DNA of 6,469 bases from assembly GCA_023419055.1 (NCBI GenBank), contig JAEZYO010000733.1, positions 1-6,469 of the forward strand, read 5' to 3'. Positions 6,271 to 6,469 of this stretch are shown here, piece by piece (within the stretch, counting starts at the first letter, position 1; every line of letters begins with the position of its first letter). The translations under genes were made by a program, and so were the position numbers. This DNA is from Pseudomonadota bacterium. GTDB taxonomy: Bacteria > Myxococcota > Polyangia > Polyangiales > Polyangiaceae. The notes under the pieces were generated by a model. The model was given only the letters and a program-made list of their open reading frames with translations, was not told the DNA's origin and did not search any database.

Positions 6271-6469
6271 TCAAAGCCTCCCGCCTGATCGACTACGCCA
6301 TCTGGGCAGGTCTGCTCGCCGCCGTCGTGTTCGTGGTGATGCGACGGCACTCGGGGCCCGAGACGGGTAAGCCCGCCGCCGCTTTCGACCTCCCGCTCGT
6401 CGGGAGTGACGCGCGCTTCAGCTTGGCCGCCCAACGCGGCAAGCCGGTGCTGGTCGAGGTCTTCGCGAG
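6267..6469 (+). CDS. Membrane-anchored thioredoxin/TlpA-like protein, 5' part
   Basis: Partial: 67 codons plus two bases before the window ends. The GTG start at 6267 overlaps the preceding stop as GTGA, so translation is probably coupled. Residues about 10-25 are a single hydrophobic helix (YAIWAGLLAAVVFVVM). The following KPAAAFDLPLVGSDARFSLAAQRGKPVLVEVFA matches the first strands of TlpA/redoxin-type thioredoxin folds (given here as residues 35-54 and 55-67), in which the next residues normally hold W-C-x-x-C. The active site is therefore just beyond the edge and cannot be seen. Topology is ambiguous, since basic residues flank the helix on both sides (K3, R6; R26, R27), although family members usually act in the periplasm. 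The likely role is thiol-disulfide exchange in the envelope, perhaps on the neighbouring anti-sigma factor. Confidence 0.72.
   Translation, partial: MIKASRLIDYAIWAGLLAAVVFVVMRRHSGPETGKPAAAFDLPLVGSDARFSLAAQRGKPVLVEVFA

Overview
The window is very GC-rich and reads as chromosomal DNA of a Gram-negative bacterium. The best guess is a myxobacterium of the Sorangium/Polyangium type (Myxococcota). The basis is a Gly/Ser/Lys-rich surface lipoprotein, a very large TonB-dependent receptor, a coiled-coil OmpA lipoprotein, and an ECF sigma factor paired with an NrsF/DUF1109-type membrane anti-sigma factor. The phylum is inferred from gene style, not from a marker gene.

Left half (1-3782, minus strand): an envelope pair read right to left. 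A 1032-residue TonB-dependent outer-membrane receptor comes first. After a 97-base gap follows a secreted lipoprotein that runs off the left edge. The lipoprotein ribosome-binding site sits inside a small predicted hairpin. The substrate of the pair cannot be read from sequence.

Middle (3783-4839): a divergent intergenic region of about 200 bases carries a 7-bp dyad and an 11-base tandem repeat. It is followed on the plus strand by an OmpA-family peptidoglycan-binding lipoprotein. Its best start is a TTG codon behind a strong Shine-Dalgarno sequence.

Right part (4840-6469, plus strand): a strong 14-bp RNA hairpin separates the OmpA gene from a compact three-gene regulatory operon. This encodes an ECF sigma factor, a six-helix NrsF/DUF1109-like anti-sigma factor (ATGA overlap), and the start of a membrane-anchored thioredoxin/TlpA-like protein (GTGA overlap, cut by the right edge just before the expected CxxC). 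The arrangement suggests a thiol-redox-controlled sigma factor whose anti-sigma cysteines could be served by the co-translated thioredoxin-like protein. That link is inference and is the most interesting idea in the window.

No RNA genes, CRISPR arrays, insertion sequences or phage genes were seen. No gene-free stretch exceeds about 200 bases.
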